From Cardiobacteriales bacterium (lineage in GTDB: Bacteria > Pseudomonadota > Gammaproteobacteria > Cardiobacteriales > Wohlfahrtiimonadaceae), in the NCBI GenBank assembly GCA_030150565.1, contig JASLFR010000014.1:1-7105 (forward strand): a stretch of 7,105 nt of DNA, given 5' to 3'. The position numbers were made by a program, and so were the translations under genes. Below, one piece after another: positions 1-5,178 of this stretch. Each line of letters begins with the position of its first letter. The first letter of the stretch is position 1. The notes under the pieces were generated by a model. That model did no database searches. It saw only the letters and a program-made list of their open reading frames with translations, and was not told the DNA's origin.

Positions 1-519
1 CTCTTCTACTCGACGGGGATGCGTCTTGCTGAGCTTGCGGCGCTCAATCTGTCCGATATCGATTTTGGGGAGGCTGAAGTGCATATTCGTGATGGTAAGG
101 GGGGGAAAGCGCGCTATGTTCCTATAGGCTCAAAAGCGATAGAGGCGCTGCAACGCTGGTTACCATTAAGAGAGGAGTGGCTCCACAAGGCCCGAGCACT
201 CGATCAAGAGGCGCTCTTTATCACAACAAGAGGGAATCGGATTAGTACACGGCAGATCTCCAATAGGGTGAAGCTCTTTGCCCAATCAGCTGGTGTTAAT
301 GTTAATATCCACCCCCATCTTCTGCGCCACTCAATGGCGACTCATGTGTTGGAATCGAGCCAAGATATCCGTTTTGTTCAGGAGCTTTTAGGGCATGCGG
401 ATATCTCCACAACTCAGATCTATACAAATCTCGATTTTAACCATCTCGCTTCTGTCTATGAGCGAGCTCATCCTCGAGCTCGTAAAGAGGGGGAGAAGCG
501 GGATGATGAGAGTGAGTAA
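1..519 (+). CDS. xerC: Tyrosine recombinase XerC, C-terminal catalytic part (5' end outside window)
   Basis: XerC works with XerD at the chromosomal dif site to resolve chromosome dimers before division. The reading frame is open from base 1, so the ATG at position 19 is internal; the residues before it (LFYSTG) match the family motif leading into the first catalytic arginine. Numbering from base 1 (172 residues seen), the catalytic set is complete: R8 in GMRLAEL, K33 in the beta-hairpin GKGGK, H106 and R109 in HPHLLRH, H132 in LLGH, and nucleophile Y141 in STTQIYT. The stretch after the tyrosine (LDFNHLASVYERAHPRA) closely matches E. coli XerC and favours XerC over XerD. The protein ends in a short charged tail. 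The N-terminal SAM-like DNA-binding domain and the start are missing only because of the window edge. It converges on ahpC. Confidence 0.95.
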   Translation, partial: LFYSTGMRLAELAALNLSDIDFGEAEVHIRDGKGGKARYVPIGSKAIEALQRWLPLREEWLHKARALDQEALFITTRGNRISTRQISNRVKLFAQSAGVNVNIHPHLLRHSMATHVLESSQDIRFVQELLGHADISTTQIYTNLDFNHLASVYERAHPRARKEGEKRDDESE

Positions 520-540
520 TCATTAACTAAAAATTGAGAT

Positions 541-573
541 CATAAAAAAAGCCCTGATCATTGATCAGGGCTT
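541..573 (-). terminator. Rho-independent terminator of ahpC, possibly bidirectional
   Basis: A perfect 11-bp inverted repeat (arms 549-559 and 563-573, AAGCCCTGATC and its complement) encloses a 3-base loop. Read on the minus strand, the stem is followed by seven T residues (complement of 542-550 region A-run), the classic intrinsic terminator form and the expected place for the end of ahpC transcripts. Read on the plus strand, the tail after the stem is only CTCTATTTC, a weak U-tract, so it may also slow or stop xerC transcription, but less surely. It is the only strong terminator between the two convergent genes. Confidence 0.9.
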
Positions 574-591
574 CTCTATTTCATAGGAGAA
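572..591 (-). other. Bulged inverted repeat in ahpC 3' UTR
   Basis: The arms TTCTCTAT (572-579) and ATAGGAGAA (583-591) pair over 8 bp with one bulged G and a 3-base loop. It directly abuts, and shares two bases with, the terminator stem, so the two hairpins would compete at their base or stack. It lies in the transcribed 3' region of ahpC. No function is known; it could contribute to RNA 3'-end stability. Confidence 0.45.
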
Positions 592-598
592 ATATCTT

Positions 599-621
599 AC
601 TCTATAAGAAGATTATAGAGT
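599..621 (-). other. Inverted repeat spanning the ahpC stop codon
   Basis: A perfect 9-bp inverted repeat (ACTCTATAA at 599-607, complement at 613-621) has a 5-base loop. The ahpC stop codon (complement of 613-615) is inside the first arm of the RNA hairpin. The stem is mostly A-U and there is no U-tract, so it is not itself a terminator. It may act in translation termination or mRNA stability, or be chance. Confidence 0.5.
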
Positions 622-1194
622 CTCACCACCTACAGGACGGTTACATGCACAGAGTTCATCTGTCTGTAATGCGTCGAGGATACGGAGTACTTCATCAACG
701 TTACGGCCGATATCTACGTTGTTTACAGATACGTGCTGGATAACGTTGTGTGGGTCAACGATAAAGGTTGCACGGAGCGCAACGCCTTCGTTCTGATCAC
801 GTACACCAAGCATATCTAAAAGGCTGCCTGATGGATCTGCAAATGAGTAGTGGTTGAGCTTATCTAAATCAGGATGAGCACGTCTCCACGCTAATTTACA
901 GAATTCGTTATCTGTTGATCCACCCATAAGAACTGCATCACGATCTTTGAAATCTTCTGCAAGTTTGTCGAATGCTACAATTTCAGTTGGGCAGACGAAT
1001 GTGAAATCTTTTGGATAGAAGTAGATAATTTTCCACTTACCTGGGAATGATTTTTCAGTGATTGTTTCAAACGCTGATTCACCATTCTCTTCTGGTTCGT
1101 TAAAGCCTGGTTTTGCTGCAACTACTTCGAACGCATCAAGAGTATCACCAACAGTTTTGCTGCTGCCATACATGAAGTCTGTTTCAAGATTCAT
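613..1194 (-). CDS. ahpC: Alkyl hydroperoxide reductase C-like peroxiredoxin (three-cysteine AhpC type)
   Basis: A thiol peroxidase of the 2-Cys peroxiredoxin family; it reduces hydrogen peroxide, organic peroxides and peroxynitrite in the cytoplasm. At 193 residues it has the usual family length. The peroxidatic site is C68 in FTFVCPTE, with P61 and T65 completing the PxxxTxxC motif; R141 in LRATFIVDP is the conserved active-site arginine. The C-terminus ELCACNRPVGG carries two resolving-type cysteines, C182 and C184, the arrangement of mycobacterial-type AhpC rather than the E. coli AhpC that is paired with AhpF. This form is often reduced by AhpD or thioredoxin-like partners (family knowledge); neither ahpD nor ahpF is in the window. 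C99, in NEFCKLAW, is an extra cysteine at a place where M. tuberculosis AhpC has none as I recall it. The start at 1194 is supported by AAGGAGA 7 bases upstream. It has its own promoter and terminator. Confidence 0.93.
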   Translation of the reverse strand: MNLETDFMYGSSKTVGDTLDAFEVVAAKPGFNEPEENGESAFETITEKSFPGKWKIIYFYPKDFTFVCPTEIVAFDKLAEDFKDRDAVLMGGSTDNEFCKLAWRRAHPDLDKLNHYSFADPSGSLLDMLGVRDQNEGVALRATFIVDPHNVIQHVSVNNVDIGRNVDEVLRILDALQTDELCACNRPVGGETL

Positions 1195-1201
1195 ATTTAA
1201 A

Positions 1202-1208
1202 TCTCCTT
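1202..1208 (-). promoter_or_regulatory. Strong ribosome binding site of ahpC
   Basis: The minus strand reads AAGGAGA with 7 bases to the ATG at 1194, a near-perfect Shine-Dalgarno sequence at optimal spacing. It fixes the ahpC start and fits a highly expressed housekeeping peroxidase. Confidence 0.85.
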
Positions 1209-1231
1209 CTTATCAAGTGAATTAAAGGGTG

Positions 1232-1259
1232 AAAATGCTCCCTTCCCGAAGGAAGAGAG
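1232..1259 (-). other. UUCG-capped hairpin in the ahpC leader (or rne terminator)
   Basis: On the minus strand CTCTCTTCC (1259-1251), TTCG (1250-1247) and GGAAGGGAG (1246-1238) form a 9-bp stem with one G-U pair and a C(UUCG)G tetraloop, an exceptionally stable loop type. It is followed by CATTTTC, a run of only four U. It lies downstream of the predicted ahpC promoter and upstream of the RBS, so it should be in the ahpC leader. It may instead, or in addition, terminate rne transcripts, for which no better terminator is visible after 1351. The short U-run makes efficient termination uncertain. Confidence 0.7.
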
Positions 1260-1278
1260 GCTTAGGTCTACGCTGTTT

Positions 1279-1307
1279 ATAATAGAACGTTCAGCTCCTC
1301 ATAACAA
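1279..1307 (-). promoter_or_regulatory. Predicted sigma70-type promoter of ahpC
   Basis: The minus strand has TTGTTA as -35 (1307-1302, 4 of 6 consensus) and TATTAT as -10 (1284-1279, 5 of 6), separated by exactly 17 bases. Transcription would start near 1272, giving a leader of about 78 bases that includes the UUCG hairpin and the RBS. No convincing OxyR operator was recognised upstream. Confidence 0.6.
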
Positions 1308-1350
1308 CTTATCTTGCGATTGTATTATCAAAATGGAGCTATAACGCTTA

Positions 1351-4053
1351 TCAATTATTGATGAAGGTTTTACGCTCTTTCATAGTGACGTGCGATTTTT
1401 TCTCCTCCTCCTCTTTAGAGGCTGATTCCTCTTCACGTTTTTCACTTTCTGCTTGAGCTTCACCCTCTTCATTGAGCGCCTCTTTGGGAGAATCCATCTC
1501 TTTTTGAGGATTTTCTTCCGCTCTTGAGCTCTCTTTTTCTAAAATCTGCTCATTTTTAGATGCTTCGGTATTCTCCTCTAGCGTTTCAGATTTAGGTGCT
1601 TCGTGAGGCTCTTTCGAAGGTGCTTCCTCTTTCTTTACAGCGTTATTATCGCTGAGCTTTTGAGATTGCTCTTTAGGAGCCTCCGTTTCTTGTGAGATTT
1701 TAGCCTCTTTTGTGTCGTGATTTTTGACCTCTACCTCACGGCTCTCCTGCTTTTGAGGACTTTTATTCGTCTGCTCACTTTGAGGCATCTCTTCAAGAAT
1801 TGGGCGACCTGTGCGAATGGTGCGTTGACGCTCCTCTCCATCAACAACAACGGTAATCACTTTTGGTTCACGAGGTTTCTCCTCTTTCACCTCTTTTTTA
1901 GGAGCCTCTTGGCGACGCTCTTCACGTGGCTTGCGCTCCTCAGTACGTTGTTGACGCTCATTTCGACGATTGTTTCGCTCTTGGGGCTCCTCTTTTTGCT
2001 CCTGTTTTGGAGCCTCATTTTGCTGGTTAAGAGGTGTTTCTACCGCTCTTGCTTCATTTCGCTCCTGCTTTTGACGACGCTCTTTTTGAGGTGTTTCAGC
2101 ACGGTTAAATTCCGCTTTCTGATCTACCTTACGCTCAACCATCTCAACATTTTGATTATTCTGTTGATTGTTGTTATTGCGACGGCGATTGTTGCGGCGA
2201 TTATTATTACTCCCTTGATTCCCTTGGTTTCCACGATTCTGATTATCGCGACGATTCTGGTTGCGATTATTTTGGGATTGATTGCGGTTATTCCGATTTT
2301 GACGATTCTTCTCTGGGCGTCTCTTCTCTTCTCTCTTCGGTTTCTCCTCTTTACTATTGAAGAGTGAGCCGATTTTTTGAGCAATCGATTGAGAGAGTTT
2401 TGAGATCTTCTCCATCAATGATTCACCAGAATTTGCCTCCTGCTTGGGAGGGGGAGCCATCGGGGAGACACCACTGATCGCAGGTTTTGAGAGCATTTGA
2501 CGATTTTGGTTAATCGCTTTCTTACGCAGATCTTGAACCGTAAGCTCTTCCGATAAGATGTGAGCTGTGCTCTCTCTTCCCGCCTCTTCATGGTCAACAC
2601 GGTAGCGGCTGAGGGTAAAGTGTGGCGTCTCAAGCTCTTGACTAGGAATGATGATGACACGAACATTCATCCGCTTCTCCATCTCTTCGATATCACTACG
2701 CTTCTCATTGAGTAGGTAGACTGCCACGTCAACAGGAACTTGAGCAATGATTTCACTCGTTTTCTCCTTAAGACCCTCCTCTTCGATAAGACGAAGAATC
2801 TCAAGAGTGAGCGATTGGGTATCGCGAATGGTCCCTTGTCCTAAACAGCGTGGGCAGCTGATGTGGGAGGTTTCATCAAGGGAGGGGCGAAGTCGTTGAC
2901 GAGACATCTCAAGAAGGCCAAAGCGGGAGATTTGCCCCACTTGAATACGGGCACGATCGCTAGAGAGCTCCTCTTGTAACGTCGCTTCCACTTGGCGCTG
3001 ATGTTTTGAATCGTTCATATCGATAAAATCGATAACGATTAAGCCCCCAAGGTCACGTAATTTAAGTTGGCGTGCAATCTCTTTTGCCGCTTCAAGGTTA
3101 GTGTTGAGCGCAGTCTCCTCAATATCTGCTCCACGTGTTGAACGCCCTGAGTTGATATCGATCGAGACTAACGCCTCTGTATGGTCAAAAACGAGCGCAC
3201 CACCTGAGGGGAGGCGAACATCTCTTAGGTAAGCGGTCTGAATCTGTGATTCCACTTGGAAACGGGTGAAGAGAGGGATGCTATCTTCATAGAGTTTAAT
3301 CTTATCCCCAATTTGCGGCATGATATTTTTAATAAAGATCTCCGCCTCTTCATAGACTTCTGGGCTATCGATCAGAATCTCGCCGATATCACTACGGTAA
3401 TAATCTCTCAATGAGCGGATGATGATATTGCTATCTTGAAAGATTAAGAAGGGCGCTGGTGCTTCTGCTGCGGTGGAGATTGTCTCCCACAACATAGAGA
3501 GATAGTTCAAATCCCACTGTAACTCTTCAGATGTGCGGCCAAGTCCTGCTGTGCGGACAATAATCCCCATCCCTTCTGGTACTTCAATCTTATCGAGCGC
3601 CTCTCTTAATTCTGAGCGATCTCTACCTGAAATGCGGCGAGAGATTCCCCCAGCTCTTGGGTTATTTGGCATCAATACAAGGTAACGCCCCGCAAGAGAG
3701 ATAAAAGTTGTGAGCGCAGCCCCTTTATTGCCCCGCTCTTCTCGCTCAACTTGAACGATAATCTCCATTCCCTCTTCTAAAAGATCTTTAATTAGCGCAT
3801 CTTTATTCTCTGTCTCTTTAAAGTATTCAGCTGCAATCTCTTTGAAGGGGAGGAAACCGTGCCGTTCTGTTCCATAATCGACAAAACACGCCTCTAAAGA
3901 GGGCTCAATACGGGTGATTTTTCCTTTGTAAATATTCGATTTTCTCTGCTGTGTTGCAACATTTTCAATGTCTAAATCATAAAGGTGTTGCCCATCAACG
4001 AGCGCAACGCGCAACTCTTCTTTTTGAGTTGCATTGATTAACATACGTTTCAT
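1351..4053 (-). CDS. rne: Ribonuclease E
   Basis: The essential endoribonuclease of mRNA decay and rRNA/tRNA/sRNA processing, and scaffold of the RNA degradosome at the inner membrane. The start MKRMLINATQ is the family N-terminus, with GGAG 5 bases upstream. The catalytic half follows E. coli RNase E with an offset of about four residues: S1 domain about 35-120 (NIYKGKITRIEPSLEACFVDYG), 5'-monophosphate sensor residues R167 and T168, catalytic D299 and N301 (SIDINSGRST) and D342 (VIDFIDM), Zn-link cysteines C400 and C403 (CPRC), and small domain to about 490. Residues 545-566 form an amphipathic helix like membrane segment A. Beyond it lie Arg/Asn/Gln-rich stretches (573-635 and 691-716), a short ordered-looking piece (731-757) and an acidic Glu/Lys/Ser-rich tail to 900. 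E. coli RNase E has 1061 residues. I could not recognise RhlB, enolase or PNPase binding motifs. RNase G is excluded by the long C-terminal half. It probably has its own promoter. Confidence 0.97.
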   Translation of the reverse strand: MKRMLINATQKEELRVALVDGQHLYDLDIENVATQQRKSNIYKGKITRIEPSLEACFVDYGTERHGFLPFKEIAAEYFKETENKDALIKDLLEEGMEIIVQVEREERGNKGAALTTFISLAGRYLVLMPNNPRAGGISRRISGRDRSELREALDKIEVPEGMGIIVRTAGLGRTSEELQWDLNYLSMLWETISTAAEAPAPFLIFQDSNIIIRSLRDYYRSDIGEILIDSPEVYEEAEIFIKNIMPQIGDKIKLYEDSIPLFTRFQVESQIQTAYLRDVRLPSGGALVFDHTEALVSIDINSGRSTRGADIEETALNTNLEAAKEIARQLKLRDLGGLIVIDFIDMNDSKHQRQVEATLQEELSSDRARIQVGQISRFGLLEMSRQRLRPSLDETSHISCPRCLGQGTIRDTQSLTLEILRLIEEEGLKEKTSEIIAQVPVDVAVYLLNEKRSDIEEMEKRMNVRVIIIPSQELETPHFTLSRYRVDHEEAGRESTAHILSEELTVQDLRKKAINQNRQMLSKPAISGVSPMAPPPKQEANSGESLMEKISKLSQSIAQKIGSLFNSKEEKPKREEKRRPEKNRQNRNNRNQSQNNRNQNRRDNQNRGNQGNQGSNNNRRNNRRRNNNNQQNNQNVEMVERKVDQKAEFNRAETPQKERRQKQERNEARAVETPLNQQNEAPKQEQKEEPQERNNRRNERQQRTEERKPREERRQEAPKKEVKEEKPREPKVITVVVDGEERQRTIRTGRPILEEMPQSEQTNKSPQKQESREVEVKNHDTKEAKISQETEAPKEQSQKLSDNNAVKKEEAPSKEPHEAPKSETLEENTEASKNEQILEKESSRAEENPQKEMDSPKEALNEEGEAQAESEKREEESASKEEEEKKSHVTMKERKTFINN
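2149..2343 (-). other. RNase E Arg/Asn/Gln-rich low-complexity segment
   Basis: This covers RNase E residues 571-635, built almost wholly from R, N, Q, G and K with runs such as NRRNNRRRNNNN. It directly follows the membrane helix, the position of the arginine-rich RNA-binding domain in E. coli RNase E, so RNA binding is likely. The DNA shows imperfect repetition of Asn and Arg codons (plus-strand ATT/GTT and GCG/ACG triplets), a substrate for slippage and length change between strains. Confidence 0.75.
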
Positions 4054-4068
4054 CTATTCTCCGATAGA
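4053..4068 (-). promoter_or_regulatory. rne RBS in the loop of a small start-codon hairpin
   Basis: On the minus strand TCTAT (4068-4064) pairs with ATAGA (4057-4053) around the loop CGGAGA. The Shine-Dalgarno GGAG (4062-4059) is in the loop and the second arm includes the A of the start codon. The 5-bp A-U-rich stem is weak, so function is uncertain. It supports the chosen start through the RBS alone. Confidence 0.45.
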
Positions 4069-4221
4069 GATGGGTAGAAAGCGGCATTTATCCGTAGAAT
4101 GCACGGTTTTCTCCCTCTCAAAATATTGTTTTAATGTAATTATTATCTAAAAAATGAGTAGATCTATCGCCAGAGAGGAGATAGAGACTCAGCGTGCAAA
4201 AAAGATGCACATAGTAAAAGA
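4054..4221 (-). promoter_or_regulatory. rne leader and probable promoter region
   Basis: Between the upstream terminator and the rne start there is no gene on either strand. The best promoter match on the minus strand is GATAAT (4147-4142) as -10, with a poor -35, GCGATA (4170-4165), at 17 bases. The surrounding 4118-4160 is very A+T-rich, as promoters often are. The leader would then be about 80 bases. It also holds a 6-bp inverted repeat (TCTATC...GATAGA, arms 4165-4170 and 4182-4187, upstream of the -10) and a short hairpin ending about 30 bases before the start. E. coli rne is autoregulated through a longer structured 5' UTR; similar control here is an inference. Confidence 0.35.
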
Positions 4222-4249
4222 GTGCTCACTCAAAGTAGGGAGCGAGCAC
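4214..4249 (-). terminator. Rho-independent terminator of the mrcB-lpoP unit
   Basis: On the minus strand GTGCTCGCTC (4249-4240) pairs with GAGTGAGCAC (4231-4222), a 10-bp stem with one G-U pair and an 8-base loop, followed by TCTTTTAC. It lies 26 bases after the lipoprotein stop codon, so it should end transcription coming from mrcB and lpoP and separate it from rne. The U-tract is interrupted, so some read-through is possible. Confidence 0.75.
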
Positions 4250-4274
4250 AGGATAAAAGTAAGCGTGAGAACCT

Positions 4275-5111
4275 CTATTGAGCATTCTTGCGAGCTTGTT
4301 CTGCTCCTGCTTTATCATTACGAGCAGCCCGGGAGGCTTCGATAATTTTCCAGCTTCGCTTATTGATTGTCTGATTTGAGCCAGAATTGCTGATCGCTTT
4401 TTGAGCCATCTGTTCAGCCTCTGAGAAGCGCCCTTGATGGAGGCGAATCTGTGAAAGATCGTACCAAATGGAAGCATTCTTCGGTTGTAATTTAACCGCT
4501 TGATTGAGAGAGCTCGCAGCTTTATCTAGATTATTCTGCTGTACCGCTCTATTTGCTTCTGCAATTAAGCTCTTCACACGATCATCTGCAGGCGCTGTTG
4601 CTGGTGCAGAGGGTGCTTTAGGCGCGCTCTGTTGTGGTGCTGAAGCTTGCTGCTTTGGAGGAGCGGAAACTTGAGGTTTCGCTTCTGGGGTAGCAGGGCG
4701 GCTAACAGGCTTTGCGGGCGCAGTTTGTGCAGGTGGAATATAGGTTCCTCCACCACTATTGGGAGCCGTAGCAGTCGCATTTGTTGTTGGTTGCGGTACG
4801 TTACTTGTCTGTGTTGTTGGGCGACTCTCTGGGAATTGAGGCCCATTTGTTGCTGTAGCGACTGCTGGTGGATATTGTGCAGGGTGTGGCTGTTGCTGCG
4901 CCTGAATAAAGGCGTTCTCAGCGTTATCTTGATTGAGCGGAACCCCTTGATTAAGTGGAGTGCCCGCGGGTGGAGGTGGGGGGAGCGGCTGCTGTGGCTG
5001 TGGAACCATATTTGGCATAGGGCGCACCCGCGCACCTTGTGGATTATTCGCAGGGACACAAGCGGTTAGAAAGAGTATAACTCCAACTGAGAGGATGTAC
5101 TTTTTGTTCAC
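4275..5111 (-). CDS. lpoP: TPR lipoprotein, probable PBP1b activator LpoP
   Basis: A predicted outer-membrane lipoprotein of 278 residues. The signal peptide ends in the lipobox LTAC with C18 as the lipidated cysteine; residue +2 is V, not the Asp of inner-membrane retention. Residues 20-175 are a Pro/Ala/Gln-rich disordered linker (PLPPPPP at 42-48), suited to crossing the periplasm and peptidoglycan. Residues 177-210 and 211-244 fit two 34-residue tetratricopeptide repeats, followed by another helical stretch to 277. It lies 67 bases after mrcB on the same strand. In Pseudomonas aeruginosa a TPR lipoprotein encoded next to PBP1b, LpoP, activates that synthase; architecture and neighbourhood support the same role here, but direct sequence identity was not tested. 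The start is GTG at 5111: AAGGA lies 8 bases upstream, and no ATG that would keep the signal peptide exists. A generic TPR lipoprotein is the alternative. Confidence 0.8.
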   Translation of the reverse strand: MNKKYILSVGVILFLTACVPANNPQGARVRPMPNMVPQPQQPLPPPPPAGTPLNQGVPLNQDNAENAFIQAQQQPHPAQYPPAVATATNGPQFPESRPTTQTSNVPQPTTNATATAPNSGGGTYIPPAQTAPAKPVSRPATPEAKPQVSAPPKQQASAPQQSAPKAPSAPATAPADDRVKSLIAEANRAVQQNNLDKAASSLNQAVKLQPKNASIWYDLSQIRLHQGRFSEAEQMAQKAISNSGSNQTINKRSWKIIEASRAARNDKAGAEQARKNAQ

Positions 5112-5146
5112 AGGAGAGATCCTTAATAAATTAAATTTGTTTTAAC

Positions 5147-5168
5147 AACGGCTCACATAAGAGCCACC
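5147..5168 (-). other. Intercistronic stem-loop between mrcB and lpoP
   Basis: On the minus strand GGCTC (5165-5161) and GAGCC (5154-5150) pair around a 6-base loop, with up to two more G-U pairs below. No U-run follows (the next bases are GTTGTTAAAAC), so it is not a convincing terminator; it could tune relative mRNA stability of the two genes. I saw no good promoter between it and the lpoP start. Confidence 0.45.
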
Positions 5169-5178
5169 TAAAACCGCT

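Noticed and set aside
19..21. ATG as the start of a short integrase-like gene
   Set aside because: The Met lies within the conserved motif around the first catalytic arginine and the frame is open to base 1; it is an internal codon of xerC.
1291..1338. Six-base inverted repeat AGCTCC/GGAGCT flanking the region after rne
   Set aside because: The arms are short and about 36 bases apart, with no U-run; too weak to call a terminator or operator.
1301..1350. Possible OxyR operator upstream of ahpC (ATAG and TTAT-like elements)
   Set aside because: The ATAG/CTAT tetranucleotides do not recur at the regular spacing of OxyR sites; the match is no better than chance in A+T-rich DNA.
2140..2330. Repetitive triplet tract considered as a CRISPR or satellite array
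   Set aside because: There are no regular repeat-spacer units; the pattern follows Asn/Arg codons of rne in frame.
1717..2367. Long plus-strand open frame coding a very hydrophobic, Leu/Ile-rich protein resembling a membrane protein
   Set aside because: It is exactly antisense to the Glu/Lys/Arg/Asn-rich tail of RNase E; the complements of GAG, AAG and AAT codons produce Leu/Ile/Val. No RBS or family similarity is seen.
4154..4345. Small plus-strand open frame in the rne upstream region
   Set aside because: It lacks an SD sequence, runs over the terminator and into the antisense of the lipoprotein gene, and resembles nothing known to me.
4574..5059. Minus-strand open frame rich in His, Gln and Leu in another frame of the lipoprotein gene
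   Set aside because: The lipobox, SD and TPR repeats all belong to the other frame; this one has no start context or recognisable domain.
4647..5069. Plus-strand open frame rich in Trp, Arg and Cys
   Set aside because: Antisense shadow of the Pro/Ala/Gln-rich linker of the lipoprotein gene; composition is an artefact of the opposite strand.
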